A stretch of 52,357 nucleotides of DNA from Mycoplasmataceae bacterium (GCA_031281575.1 JAITFD010000016.1:1-52357); one strand, 5' to 3'; positions 31,955-44,682 are shown, numbered from the stretch's first letter. Numbers and translations: made by a program. The notes: generated from the sequence alone by a model not told the origin.

Positions 31955-34900
31955 TTAGCTACTATATATAGTATATGTGAATATAACGCTGCCAATATAA
32001 CGAATTGATGATTCGTTAGCAACAATTTGCACTTGGGTTTCGGTGATTATAAAATTAACTTCATTGACAAGCGTTTCTCAATCAATCGCTGGTGAAGCGG
32101 CATTTTCAATGTTATATTGACGAATAAAATCATTTGGTGTAAGAATTTGATTCATTTGCGTTAAAATTTGGTACGATGCATTAGCAAAAACAGTGGTTAA
32201 TGCTTGACGAATAATGCCGGTGTTATAAGTAACATCAAAATAATGTTGATCTGGGATACTTGAATCAAAGTGCGAAATTAAACTAAAATAAATCCGTGCT
32301 GTATTCGAACTAATATTAATCTCGCTAATGTTGAAATCGGCCGCACTATAATATGCATTTTCATATCCCGATAAATTATTTAAATTAATTAATTTTGCTA
32401 AGATTACTTCGGCGCTTGGTAAAATATCAAAACTACCAAGATTCGTAGTGGTAATTTTTGTTGTGTAAATAATTTTTGGACTATAACGGATTGCCAATGA
32501 TCCAGTGATCCAAGGTTGGCCAACAGCATCAAGCAAATTAACACTAACATTGATTTCACCAACGCTATCACCGCTTGGTAACACGGAGTAGACAAAATTA
32601 AAATCATTAACGGACGTGATGCCAATTTTCGAAAATGCCAATGCATTAAGATTAGCTAATTTATCATAAACAACTTGTTGTGAAGGTGGAGTCCCAGAAG
32701 TGAAATTTAATCAACCAATGAATCCTTGATAATTGTTACCTAATAAATATTCAATTGATGGTTTATTGGAATTATCTCAATAAATGCGAATTGTCGATCC
32801 ATTAACTACTGGTGATAATTCAGGAACACTATTAAATTTTTGGGTAACAACAATGTCCGCATAACCAATCAATTTGTTTCGGTTCCAATCAATATAATCA
32901 ATTTGAATATCGGCTTCGATAATCGATCCCAAAGCATCATATAGCTCGTCCGCTGTTTTGTTTGGACAATATGTGGCATGAATTGCTGCTCACATTCGCC
33001 CAGTTTGTGTCGTTGGTTCACCAAATAAAGTTTGAAAATCTGGAAAAACAGCGCCTAAACTAATTAGTACATCATCGTCATATGCATCCATATTTAAATA
33101 TTCACGAATGCTTAAACGCGGGTTGATCGTTAATGTATATTGCGAATTAATAAATTTAGTTGATACTGGTAAGCTTGGATCAATTTGCACAACAAAACGG
33201 TCGGGTGTCCCAGTTGATGGCGAAACTCTTAGATCAACTGGTCGGATGCTATTTTCATCAAAGACATTTTGGTTTTCTTTGTACAAATAATTAAATAGTT
33301 CGGTTTCGTTAAATCAAATTAATTCGTTGCTTGTTTTCGTTAAAAAAATCGGTGCATCAACAACTCGGTCGCTAATTAATTTTGTCGCAACTGATTGGCC
33401 CCAATAAATTTCAATTCCATTATCATCGTTAAAACGATCAGGCACGGCTGGTGGAGTAACGGAACGACTATTGTATGTTCCAGCTTGGGTACATACACGT
33501 AAACGAGCGATCCCTTCCTCAACCCGATCAAAGTAAATGTTATTTTTGCCAATTAAATTGATCGGGTTGTTATTAGAGATATAAAGCATATCGATTAATT
33601 CGTTGAAGTTGTTAACGGTCGATGGTATCGCAAAACTCATATAGCCAATAAAATTATTCGCAAAAATATTCTTGAAATGTTCTTTAATCCCGAATCGAAT
33701 TTCAACTGAACCGATTAATTTATAAGCAAAAATATTACCGTTAACAGTTACCGTAGCCCGATATTTAATACTTGGATCAGCTGGGGAAAGAATTTCTTCA
33801 ATATTGCTGACAGTATAGCCGTTAACGTCATTGACTGAATTTGCCGTCAATACCGTTAAATTTTTTTCCACAAATAAACAAGCGAGATTATAAGGACTTG
33901 GATATGTCGCACTGCTATAGGTATCAACATAGCCTAAATCTAATGTTAACGATAAATTATTTAATGCCGAAGGAATCAAACAAGTGAATGTTAATTTTTC
34001 CGTTGCTCCACCATGTTGAATAACATAGAATGGTGCAAGATTACCATTTGGTAATGTTAACGTAATAATATTACTACTGTCAAAATTCAACGCAATACTT
34101 CCGGCATTGATTGCGGCGACGAATTGTTGTTTACTAATTGATGATTCAGCATTGGGATTATTTGCATACAATTGATTGATAAATGAATTTTTTCGCGATT
34201 GAATTGATGTATCAACTAAGTCAAGTAATGGAAATTCACGTTGAGGAAAAATGGTAACAAGTTTGCGCGCAATTTCATATGTAACATTTAAATCGCGAAC
34301 TGTTGATCCACTACCAAGCCGAATTGTTGCTGAATTATTGGTAATATTTGTAACTGATGTTAAAGCAGTCGGAATTACATTAGGATTAATAATTTGTTTG
34401 TTAACGGCACGGAAATTACTTAAAATCGCATCCGCTGAAGGTACGGCATTAGTTTCTGAACTTACTGTTGTAATTAAACCAATTCCCGTCACGAATGTAT
34501 ATTTATCAGGTGTTAAATTTGTTGGGTATAAATAATTTAAATTAGCCCCAACTGGTAATGTATAAACTGCCTGGTCAACTGATCCGATATGAACTAAAAC
34601 ACCGCCAGTTTTACTATCGACACTATCCACGGTAAATGTTAATGCATCGATCGAACATTTAGCATCAGCTAATTTCAAATCATTTTGTAATTGTGTCTTG
34701 ATTGTATTTAACAATTGTGGTTGAAAATCATCACCAAGCGGCGGAAGCGAGATAATTGATGACATTTTCACATATGTTGCTGGAGAAATCGCCGTTGGAA
34801 AAAAATCAGTTAATGCTGTGGTTTTACTCAATAATCAAAATGAATTATCAACATCATTAAAATGGATCTTATTATTTAATTCAGCATCGTCGCCGGTAAA

Positions 34901-35440
34901 TTGCAATTTAATATCAAAGAGAATGGGCACAAAATTTTGTGTCGTGTATGCTGAATAAATCAATTCAATTTTTCAAGCATATGCCAAAGTATAACGAGTC
35001 GTAAAAGGAAAGTCACTTAAAGGAATTTGTGTTGTTGAGATATAAGTGCTTGGATTATTGACATTGACCCCATTTTGTGTTGCCGTAACTACCAATGATG
35101 GATTGTGATCTTCGGCACGGAAAAAGTCAGCTTCTGATTCAACATAAAAATATGAGTATCGTTCGTCAGGATCCGTTGGTACATCAAATGAATGAATGTA
35201 ATCCTTATTTTTACCAAATCCAGTTCGTAAATATCGATCAAAATGTGCATGCTGAACAAAAAGCAAATAAAACATTCAAACGATAAATGCAACCAAAACA
35301 GCAATGGCTAATAAACTATAAATTTGCTTAGTATGTTTTTTATAATGATTAAATTTACGTTGTAAAGCTTCAGTTCGTGCATCAAGATCATCTTTTTCTA
35401 ATCCGTAATTGTAGGTGTTATCAATTTTTGCTAATTCCAT
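31955..35440 (-). CDS. Giant surface protein, 1161 residues, repeat-bearing
   Basis: The largest complete gene here. The start at 35440 follows AGGAGG by four bases. The first 35 residues are charged and probably cytoplasmic (KDDLDARTEALQRKF), followed by one membrane helix near 38-60 (YSLLAIAVLVAFIVWMFYLLF) and about 1100 extracellular residues. It carries several copies of a unit of about 110-150 residues. Each starts with a helix such as VPSADAILSNFRAV or LPSAEVILAKLINLNNL, continues with strands, and often ends Y-x-G-x-V-x-I-x-Y-type. Related units occur in the two flanking genes. No catalytic motif, lipobox or LPxTG was seen. The many UGA-Trp codons make it look broken under the standard code. 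Confidence 0.8.
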
Positions 35441-35444
35441 TTTT

Positions 35445-35451
35445 TCCTCCT
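35445..35451 (-). promoter_or_regulatory. Shine-Dalgarno of the 1161-residue surface protein
   Basis: AGGAGGA on the minus strand, four bases before the ATG and overlapping the stop codon of the preceding gene. It fixes the start at 35440. Confidence 0.75.
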
Positions 35452-36715
35452 ATGGCATTGTATTAAACAAACAGTATAAAACAACTGGCGTGCTATCGTA
35501 GTAGTAACTACCAGCAATTGGTGTAAAAGTGATTCGGTATGGGTATGGATTAATTATGATTGTCATGGTAACATTTAACTCATCTCAAGCAATGCTGTGA
35601 ACAGGGGTGTTCGTGTGCAATTCAAGTAAACGAATTAATGATGGGCCATGAACGGATCATCATGCGGCTTCGGTTGCATAAGTAAAAAATGTCTGATCGT
35701 TCGTAAAATCATAATTCCCACCAGCTAATTCTGATCCTAATGATTTTTTTGGTAAAAGTGTGTAACCAAAATCACAATCACCACCAGCAACTTGTCATAG
35801 CGAATCTCCCAAAGAATAACGAATCGTTAATGTACTTGGTAAAATCGTCACTAGTAATGATTGTTGAAGATCCGGTCACAATGCTTTATTTTGCAGGATT
35901 GAATCATAAAATAATGCGGTTGCTTGATTAGCACTTGGTGTGGCATAAAAATTAAATTCGGAAAGATTAGCAATTAGAATTCCGTTAACTCCGTCAGCAA
36001 AATCATAACGTTTTATTGTAAATGCCACATCGATATAGTCGTCAACTGGGTAATAATTGAATCCCGGTTTTGGAACAATTTCAACAATGAATTTTTGGTG
36101 TGATGGTTTTCATGCCGCAGTTGAAATAACTCCGGAATAGATAATTTCTGATGAACCTTCAATTTTTAAACCAACCGCATTACTATTAAAAGTTGAATTA
36201 TGTTTTTTAATTTCGGTAAAAAGTTGTTGAACAGTTGGTAAATCATATGAATTAGGGAATGAAAAATCAGTTATGCGAATGTCAGCTGCAAATGTCGAAG
36301 TACCAAAAACATAATCAAGTTGGGTAATCTTTAAACCTTGTGATGAACCAAAATAATTTGGCGATCACGGATAAGGATAGACTAAAAATCCAGTTGCGTA
36401 ATTTTCCATTGTAATTTCCGAGAAATCAATTTGATTGATATCAATTTTTGCGTTATATGCACGAATACAAGATTTTACTTTTTGTAAAACATCAGCAATT
36501 CCCGAAACACTACCGTAAAAATTTGAGGCATCACTCGCATTAAAATCATTTTGTGGTAATAACGTGGTTAAATCAACCCGACTTTGTGCGGAACTTTTTT
36601 GTGACATAGCAATATCGCTTTGAACTTTTTGAATGGCAAAAGGTAAACTTATCCCTAACGGAATTAGGACAATTAATAGCCATTTTACGGAACGCGAAAA
36701 CCTAAAAGTTCCCAT
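35450..36715 (-). CDS. Surface protein, 421 residues, N-terminal anchor
   Basis: Residues about 11-28 form a signal anchor (VKWLLIVLIPLGISLPFAI). The body has the same helix-plus-strand units as the operon partners: ADVLQKVKSCIRAYNAKIDINQIDF, and ATPSANQATALFYDSIL near residue 265. The C-terminal part is rich in Tyr, Trp and Pro. TATAAT (minus strand 36731-36726) lies 10 bases before ATG within a TA tract, so leaderless initiation is likely. First gene of the three-gene minus-strand surface operon. Function unknown. Confidence 0.75.
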
Positions 36716-36765
36716 ATATATATATATTATATATAATTTAAGTGTAGATAATCGTAAGTTCTAAT

Positions 36766-37038
36766 ATGCATAAATTAAAAGCAAAAGTCAATAAAACAAT
36801 CGAAAAATTAGTCACATGGATCCGCGCCGATGGTGGCGATATTGAACTTTTAGACATTAATCCAGAGACAAAAGAAGTCGTTATTAAGGTTTCTGGTGGA
36901 TGTGTTGATTGCGACTTTTTTGACCAAACATTCCATCACGGTGTGCGTGATACAATTCTAAAAAATCATCCAGAAGTATCGGCGGTAAATTTTAAAGTGC
37001 ATCGTGATGAAGCTAAACGCGAACTTGCGGATGAATAG
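36766..37038 (+). CDS. NifU C-terminal-domain (Nfu-like) Fe-S protein
   Basis: 90 residues, a single Nfu domain. It shows TWIRADGGDIELLDI then VSGGCVDCDFFDQTFHHGV, carrying the C-x-x-C pair of the family, with the P-x-V-x-x-V-like end HPEVSAVNF. Nfu proteins carry and deliver Fe-S clusters. No other cluster-assembly gene is nearby. The promoter TATAAT at 36732-36737 is back-to-back with that of the surface operon on the other strand. Confidence 0.85.
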   Translation: MHKLKAKVNKTIEKLVTWIRADGGDIELLDINPETKEVVIKVSGGCVDCDFFDQTFHHGVRDTILKNHPEVSAVNFKVHRDEAKRELADE

Positions 37039-37044
37039 TATAAT

Positions 37045-37066
37045 ATAGTTATTTATAAATAACTAT
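37045..37066. terminator. 22-bp palindrome after the Nfu-like gene
   Basis: ATAGTTATTTA is followed directly by its reverse complement, starting 7 bases after the stop of the Nfu-like gene, with a T-rich stretch downstream. It is probably an AT-rich terminator hairpin. Confidence 0.45.
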
Positions 37067-37150
37067 AATTTGATTTTTAGCGCATTTGTTTTTTATCATT
37101 CGTCGCGAGTTTAATATAGTATTGCCTGCGATATGTTATAATTAGTATAT

Positions 37151-37441
37151 ATGGCAAATATTAAGTCCAATATTAAAAATATTCGGAAAATCAAAAGACA
37201 AACATTACGTAATAAGTTTGTTTTGACAAATTTAAAAACTGTAACCAAAAATGTTCGTAGTAGTAAAGATGCAGCGAGTTTACCCTATGCATATAAGAAA
37301 ATTGATTCAGCGTTCGCTAAAGGAAAAATTCACAAAAACAAAGCGAATCGTTTAAAATCACGATTAGCATTAGCTATTAATAAAGCAAAAAATCCGGCTG
37401 TTAATCCGTCAGCAGTTGCTAATGAACAAAAAAATAGTTAA
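37151..37441 (+). CDS. rpsT: Ribosomal protein bS20
   Basis: 96 residues, normal S20 length, almost entirely basic helices. It opens MANIKSNIKNIRKIKRQTLRN and ends with the family motif GKIHKNKANRLKSRLALAIN. It binds 16S rRNA in the 30S body. TATAAT at 37137-37142 is 8 bases before ATG, so it is a leaderless housekeeping gene. The final 20 bases also encode the start of the following lipoprotein in another frame. Confidence 0.97.
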   Translation: MANIKSNIKNIRKIKRQTLRNKFVLTNLKTVTKNVRSSKDAASLPYAYKKIDSAFAKGKIHKNKANRLKSRLALAINKAKNPAVNPSAVANEQKNS

Positions 37442-38042
37442 TTTTTTCTACACTTGTGGATTTTTTATTATTATCGCTTGCGCGACACTTTTTGCCGTTA
37501 GTTGTGGCGATAACGGTCCGTCAATTACAAAATATAACAATTTAAAAATTGGTGATGAATATACGATTAATAATCGCGATGAAGCAAATTGATTATTAAA
37601 AAATTATTTAAAAAGCAATTTAAGTGATTGTTATACGCAAACAACAATTAGTACCACACCAAGTACTAACTTAATTTATACCGCGCTATCACCAATCGTG
37701 CCGAATCCACCATTATTAAAGCGTGCCACTACCGTGTGATTTGAGATCATTCATGCATTAGCGGCATATAATGCTGATACAAATCATGCACCAATTGCTT
37801 TTAACTTTCATTACACAGTTGCAATTACTGATGCGGAATGAACGGGATATGTTTGAAATTCATATAGTCAAACCGCCGGGGCCGATGGCGCTGGGGCAAT
37901 TTTGACAAACAATCTGCTCATTAGTGGAATTAGTGGGCAATTACAAAGTTTTTATACGCATGATCAAAGCGGAACAATTTTCTTTAACATTGCCACAATC
38001 CGCGAACCGTCATTATATTATCACGGTGTAAAAGCAATTTAA
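37422..38042 (+). CDS. Lipoprotein, 206 residues
   Basis: MNKKIVNFFYTCG opens a typical signal peptide. The hydrophobic core IIIACATLFAVSC ends in a lipobox (F-A-V-S-C) with the lipidated Cys near residue 28, followed by GDNGPS. The mature part has no domain I recognise. Its start lies 20 bases inside rpsT, so expression is probably coupled to S20. It converges with dnaG, overlapping 4 bases. It is the only clear lipobox protein in the window; the other surface proteins use uncleaved anchors. Confidence 0.8.
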
Positions 38043-39991
38043 TCTTGCTTACGATAATTAGCAATTAATGATTTAATCTCATTATGAATTTTTGTTTTTA
38101 ATTCATGGTTATTATTTTCTTCGGCATTAACTAATGCAATCCGTTTATTGTTGATTTGAATTTGGAGAAATTTTTCGCGAATTCGTTCCACTAATTTAAC
38201 AACGATTGGATTTAAATCTTTTTGATGTTTAATCACAATTGGGATATGCTGAGCAAGAATTGCTTTAATTTCATCGATTGTTGTTGATGAATATCCATTA
38301 GTTTGAAAATAATCGATAATCGATAATGGATTAATTACTAATTTCTTTTGGGCAAAAATTTGTAAGAGTTTTAAAATATCAATTGCAATAAAAAATGATT
38401 CAAGCTCAGGATAATCTTTACTAAAGATTAAGGTGATCGTCGTAATTGCATCAGGATATTTTATCCCTAAATTAACAAGCTCAGATAAAGCGGTAACAAC
38501 AATCGCGTTCGCTTGATTAATTTCGCGTTGTCATTTAATAATTTGCGGATTCGTTGATGTTTTTGTGTGGGAATTGATTGCGGTTCGTGGAACAGCAATT
38601 TTAATATTACTTTTCCGGGCATAACTTGGCGCAATTTTTTGATCAGATAATTCCCGATATTTTAAATTAATATCAGCTAAGTTAATTTTGCTTAATTTTG
38701 CTAATAGTTCTAAATGTGTGGTTTTTAATAATAAATCATCGTGCTCAACAAGATATGATAGCAATTCGTTGGTTAATTGCAAAATACTAGTTTGATCAGT
38801 TACATTGGTAAACTGATGGGTAATTAAATAGGAAATAAAATCAATTGGCTGATCAATTAATGCTTTAACGTATGCTGCATCTTTTGCCCGTAATAATTCA
38901 TCAAGATCTTTAAATTTTTGGTCATACGATTTAATCACAAATAAATTGGTTGCACCAAAGCGGCTATCACTTAAAATTTTTTGACCGATAGCAATGTTTG
39001 CATTTATTCCTGCTTGATCATTGTCAAATGCTAAAACAATTGTTTTAATTGATGGAACATTACTGATCATGTTAATTTGTGAATCAGAACAATTAACACC
39101 CATTGTCCCAACAACACTTTTAATCCCAGCACGATGGATCGCGATAACATCCATTGGTCCTTCGGCGAGGACTAAAATTGTCGGGTGATTTAAAAAAGCG
39201 TTTTGGGCATTAAAAAATACCCGACTTTTATTGAATATTAATGTTTCTTTTGAATTTAAATATTTTGGTTCTTGTTTTCCTGTTGCACGCGCCGTAAAAC
39301 CAAGAATCATGCCGTCGCGATCATAAATTGGAAAAGTAATTCGATCAATAAAAAAATCATAAATTTCACCTTTACTCGTGATCGTTACGGTACTGCTATC
39401 AATCAATTGTTGTTCGTTTCAAATGAGATTCGGATCGTGGTCTTGACCAAACATCCCTTGATCATTCGTACAAATTCGATAAATGATTTTAAAATCATTT
39501 GGCGCATAGCCCAAATGAAAATAACGAATCAGGTCATCAGTTAAACCCCGTTGATGCAAATAGGTTAATTGTTGCTGATTCTTCGGATCAAACAAAAAAC
39601 CTTCATAATAATTATTAACATACTGATTAATATCATAAATATATTTGATTTTTGGATCAGCTAATTTTTGCTTTTGACTTGCTAAAAACTGATCAATATT
39701 TAAATTTAGCATTTGGGCAATTTTCTTTGCCGCTTCAAAATAACTTATTTTTTCATATTTTTGGACAAAACTAATCACATTACCGCTGGCATCAGCACAA
39801 ACGAAACATTTCCAAATTTTCTTTTGTGGTGAAACCGATAATGATGCATTTGTATCACTATGAAACGGACATAATCCGACATAGTTTGCCCCTTTGCGTT
39901 TTAAGGGGATGTATTTACCGATCACATCAACAATATCGGCTTTATTAACAATTTCATCGTATAAAGTAAAACTTTGTTTTTCGTTAAGCAT
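38039..39991 (-). CDS. dnaG: DNA primase
   Basis: 650 residues; makes RNA primers at the replication fork. The N-terminal CHC2 zinc finger has C41, H44, C62 and C65 (LCPFH, WKCFVC). The catalytic TOPRIM region shows GFTARATGKQEPKYLNSKET, VLAEGPMDVIA and AFDNDQAGINAN with the metal-binding acidic residues. The C-terminal third is a helical, DnaB-interacting-type region, less conserved. TATAAT on the minus strand (40008-40003) lies 11 bases from ATG. No rpoD or other macromolecular-synthesis genes are adjacent. Confidence 0.95.
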
Positions 39992-40027
39992 TGTGTATCT
40001 TAATTATATGTTTTAGAAAAATAACTT

Positions 40028-42406
40028 TTATCAAAAGGAAGATAACACTGCCACCGTGAATGTAATTGAAGTCTGTCCGGCTAACGGATGTGAACATTTA
40101 AGCGTTACCACATGTGTAACTCCGCCTAATCCGGTTGGTGCATTATCAAAATGAATTCGTGTCACATTACCAACTTCAAAACCAGATTCAATATAAATCG
40201 ATCCAGGATTGTTCAGTTGTGAAGATACTGATCAGGTTAGTTGACCAGTAACGAATGGTACATAATCAATACGGAAACTAATATATTCACCAGTTCACAA
40301 GAAATATCCGCCATCTTCACTAATCCCAGGTACAGGAGTTCCGACTGATAGTCCAACATAGAAGGTTGGCGGTGTAAAGATATGTAAATTAATCTTTTTA
40401 ATTGCCACACACCCAACCAAGTTATTGTAACGGAAATTGATTCCAGCCCCAAGATATGAAGCAGCATATAAAACAATATAACGTTCATATGGTGTGGCTG
40501 ACGGATCGTATTGTTGGTTAAAACTTAAATTAAAGGAAACGGTACAACTTTGATCAGGATTGGTTACCATATTGAAGTAATCATCACCATAATAGACAGT
40601 TCGATATGCTTCTTCAACCCGCGTTGCCGTATATCATTTGCAACTATCACTCAGTAATTTCATTCCACCTAATGTTGCTTGATAATGGTGTTCAAACGGA
40701 ATTAAATGGTTCGCAAAACGATAAATATCAGTGCCATCCGTATCATCGACGCCTAAATTCCCATCGTCATATGATATTTTTACCCATTCCGTAGCCGAAA
40801 ATATCCCGATCGTTAATGCAAATGGTTGAATGCTAAAATTACCAAGATATTGATTTAAAGCCACGATTTGGAATTGGTGAATACCATAGGTATTTTTTGG
40901 GACCGATGTTGGTTTAAATGTAATTTGCACTTTCGTTGCTTTCGTATTTAAATTAACAATTGAATAATTACCTTGTCATATTTCACCATCATAAAGCACG
41001 TTTCAGTTGTTATAACCTAATCCAGTATTAATTTGGTATTCTAATGTTTGCGAAGTTGAATAATGCATTGGAAATTCGCTTTTACCAGTAATTGTTGCGA
41101 CTGCCGGTTTAACATTAATTGTGATCGTTAATTCGCCAAAATTTGTTCATGCATTTTCCGCACTAATTGTAATTGTATATCGACCAACTTCAAGCAATGG
41201 TTCAGTACACAAATGCACAAGCGTATTGTCCACTTTTTGCAATTGAATTAAATCACCAACATTTGGTGTAACCGATAAGACATTAAACACCGATGTTCCA
41301 GTGTGGTATTCGGCTAAGTAATAATCAAATTGATTACGCACACCGAATGTTGCATCAACGGATGCTGGACCATCAATGTGTGGACCAGTAATTACGACTG
41401 GTCCTTCAGCAGCTCGCACAATATATGTCACTTCATATGTGCTTGAATAGTAATTTGGGTTCATACACAAAATCGTAAATTTATATGTTTTGGGCAAAAT
41501 ATAGCGATCGTTTGGCAATGAAACAACGCCATTATCACTAATTGATATCCCCGATAAATTACTTTGAAAAATTGATCATTTGTTTTCGGTATTAATCGTA
41601 TTCGCGCTATAAATTTGATTGGGGGTTTTCTCATCGGATACACCATTAATAACCGCTGGACCACTGATTTCTAATGGCGCCGGATTAACATGTAGATTAA
41701 CGAATAATTCGTGTTGATTTTGATAAATCGTATTGGAAACACCGATGCGATAAAAATAATGATCACCGATTAATAAATTACGGGGAATTGTTACTTCACC
41801 AGTTGCGCAGTCGAGCGATAAATTTGCAATATTGCTTTCTTTAATTATTCAAATATTATCACTACCATCAGGATATAACAAACGATACGGAACAACCAGG
41901 TCTTCCGTTAACGATGCAAATGTATAATTCACATTTGCATCACCATAAATTTCTTGCTCCGCATCCGTTAAACTATAAACCGTTGGATAAACAATTTTAC
42001 CATATTCGGTCGACTGATACACAACGTTGTAATGATAATCACCCAACGGAATCGCTGCACTTTTTTTAAAGTTAAGCACTAAACGTTGATCAACGATATC
42101 AGCAATATACCAGTCGGGATTTAATTCGCTTGACTCAATTGTTCACGAACCGGCAATTTCATCATTATTTAATCAGTATTCATTACTTACAGCATGATTA
42201 GCGAGATAATGTTGCACAGTTTTATCGGTATTACTGTAAATCTTTAAATGCTCGCTTGACTTACGCGTATAAGCCGAAGAAAAAAAATAAATAAAAACAA
42301 TCGCAGTCGCACATAAACAAATAAGCATTAAAATAGTTCCTACGGTATACCAAAAACGATTGCTGGATTTTAGGTGAGGGAATTGAATAAGATTTTGAAC
42401 GTCCAT
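40028..42406 (-). CDS. Ig-like-repeat surface protein, 792 residues
   Basis: A cytoplasmic head of about 20 residues, one membrane helix (about 22-44, VGTILMLICLCATAIVFIYFF), then about 740 extracellular residues in repeats of roughly 90-110. Repeat boundaries show W-[ST]-I motifs (GSWTIESS, NKWSIFQS, LTWSVSS), and inner strands like LPKTYKFTILCMNPNYYSS closely resemble units of the 1-2797 protein. No C-terminal anchor. The promoter region contains a 16-bp palindrome and a TATAAT. Single gene between dnaG and ppa. Likely an adhesin-type protein. Confidence 0.78.
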
Positions 42407-42417
42407 ATTAAACGCCT

Positions 42418-42433
42418 AATACTTATAAGTATT
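42418..42433. repeat. 16-bp palindrome upstream of the 792-residue surface protein
   Basis: AATACTTATAAGTATT is self-complementary and lies between the -10 (minus 42436-42431, partly overlapping) and the start codon. A candidate operator. Confidence 0.4.
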
Positions 42434-42486
42434 ATAACCGATTAAGCAAAAAGCTGAATCAATTGAGAATATTGTATAATTAAAGT

Positions 42487-43077
42487 ATGGCTAAACAACC
42501 CATAAAACAAAATAAAGTAAATGCCGATGAAAAGATCGTTTTAGAAGTAACGATTGAGATTCCTAAGGATTCAAAAATTAAATACGAATTTGACCGCAAA
42601 TCTGGCAAAATAAAGATTGATCGAATTTTGTATGGTCCAAATTCATATCCCCAAAATTATGGTTTTATTCCTGAAGCTTTAGATTGAGATGGTGATGAAT
42701 TAGATATTCTGGTCTTTGCCGATCAATCGATTCAACCAGGTGTTGTTGTTCCAGCCCGTATTCTTGGTGCATTAGAAATGGTTGATGGTGGTGAAACTGA
42801 TACAAAATTAATCGGAGTAATTGATTGTGATCCACGTTGAGCACACGTTAATGAAATTGAAGATTTAAGTCCGCACGAATTAGATATTATTAAAGAATTT
42901 TTTGAAACATATAAACGTTTACAAAAGAAAAATGTATTAGTGCGTAAATTCCAAAGTAAAGCATGAGCGATTCACGAATATAACGAATGCTGTGAATTGA
43001 TGAAAAAATACGGTTCACTACCAAAAGAAGAATTTTTAAAAACAATGAAAAAAGTTCATCCCGACAAATATCGGTAG
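42487..43077 (+). CDS. ppa: Inorganic pyrophosphatase, family I
   Basis: 196 residues. It hydrolyses PPi and pulls forward biosynthetic reactions, tRNA charging among them. Motifs: [28 protein letters not shown], the metal site [12 protein letters not shown], and [16 protein letters not shown] short C-terminal helix follows [21 protein letters not shown] at 42475-42480 lies six bases before ATG, the shortest gap seen, so the mRNA must be leaderless or nearly so. The downstream membrane gene follows after 14 bases. Confidence 0.96.
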
Positions 43078-43091
43078 TTTAAACATTTATT

Positions 43092-44651
43092 ATGGCTCAC
43101 AAAAAGCAGCGAAGAATAAAATTCAAACCGAAAAATGTTGTCGCGTTTAGTTTTTGAGATAACTTTGACGGCAAAGCTTTTATTAAGTTAATCTTTTGAA
43201 TTGTTTTTGTTGCGGCCATTACTGTTTTTGCCATCATCATTATGAATGAGCGGAGTGGCGTATTATCATACCGCCACGAAATCCCATTTGGTTGCCAGGA
43301 TACGACGAAGGTGTATTATACCATTACCGAATTGCGGTATGCCATCAAATATGGGGAAATTTATTCACCGTTAGGACTGGCCCAAACATACAACCAAATG
43401 GTGGCATGGTCCGATTTTAAAATTATTAATTTTTCATTAATGATTTTCACTAATGATATGTATATGCCAGCATGAAGTCCCCAAGAAGTTTGGTTAGCAC
43501 GTTGAAATAATATTTCCTTAGCTTATTCATATGTATTTATTACTTTAGGCATTGCCTATGTTGCATTGTTGTTCGTGATCATCATTAATCTTTATAAATT
43601 ACATGAAAATCATAAAATTAAAATTTATGCTTTATCGGTTGAATTTACCACAACCCGAGTTAGTTACAATTCCTATTTGATTAAAACAATTACCGACTTT
43701 GCGATTACATTAACAACTGTTCTAGCGCTATTTAATTTTACGACAACAATCATTGTTGTTTCGTATTGATTAATCTTGTATTTATTTTTATTCATTGCGT
43801 CATTTTTTGGTGAAAATGTTAAAACCCACCGGAAAAATGCTTTCTATCGTTCCGTTCATGATCTCGTGCCAGAAAAATGTTATTTGCATTTATTAATTGG
43901 TGTTCTTGCATTCCAAAATATTTATACCATCGCCCGGGTTTATTTCATTAATTCTTTTGCGGTAAATCTTGATTTATTTATTAGTGTGATTTTACCGATT
44001 ACCTCAACAACCATTGTGATCGTGCTATTTGTTAAAAAATTAATTGATGTAAAACTTGGTTGGTTGTTAAAAGATATGAAAAATATTACCGCTCGAGCTG
44101 GACTATTCAAAAGCTTTTTAAATATGCGAAAAGAATATGCATTAAATGATCTTAATTTCTTGGAAATTATTCCTTTGTTTTTAGCCAAGAAGTTAGCGGA
44201 TAATGTCATTTCGATGGAAGAAGCGAAACCGATTTTATGAAAAACATATCGGGCAACAACGGGGATCTATCGCGAATTCGATGATCAAAATCGTTATCGA
44301 GATTATTTACTTTATATTTTATTTTTCCGCATTCGTGAAGAACGTGAACTTGACGAATTATTATTTAACATCGGTCAAATTCACGGCTACAACGCCAAAC
44401 AACGTGATCTATTAGAGGAACAACAACGCCAAAAAGTTTTAGAAAAAGAAAAGAAAAAAGAAGAAAAAAGCAATCCCGATCAAACGAATCAAAAAGAAAA
44501 TGTCCAAGAAACAACTGGTAATGAATCACCTACGCCAATACCAATTCCACCAGCACCAATAATTCCCACATCAAAAATTTACAATAAAAAAGATGCAGGC
44601 AAAGATGCAGCAAAAGCAAATGAAGATCCGCTAAAAAAAGATCACGAATAA
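43092..44651 (+). CDS. Polytopic membrane protein, 519 residues, with charged C-terminal tail
   Basis: Hydrophobic segments occur near residues 32-52, 140-165, 190-245 (two helices), 255-275 and 290-320. An extracytoplasmic region with YRHEIPFGC and NDMYMPAWSPQ lies between the first two. The last 80 residues are Lys/Glu/Gln-rich, then Pro-rich (TPIPIPPAPIIP), and should be cytoplasmic. I do not recognise a family. It follows ppa and precedes tRNA-Leu. It could belong to the surface-protein machinery given the loci around it, but nothing in the sequence proves that. Confidence 0.7.
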
Positions 44652-44667
44652 AGAATTAACGAGCAGA

Positions 44668-44673
44668 TATAAT
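44668..44673 (+). promoter_or_regulatory. -10 box of tRNA-Leu
   Basis: TATAAT, 9 bases before the first base of the tRNA. Confidence 0.6.
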
Positions 44674-44682
44674 ATTATTAAT

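Noticed and set aside
34251-34535. Long open frames opposite the surface-protein genes, such as this 94-codon one
   Set aside because: They are antisense shadows of long AT-rich coding regions, with no promoter, start context or domain.
36713-36740. TA-repeat tracts in surface-gene promoters as phase-variation switches
   Set aside because: Similar TA-rich sequence surrounds the -10 box of housekeeping genes as well (udk operon, thrB), and tract lengths are short and interrupted. Variation between reads would be needed to revive the idea.
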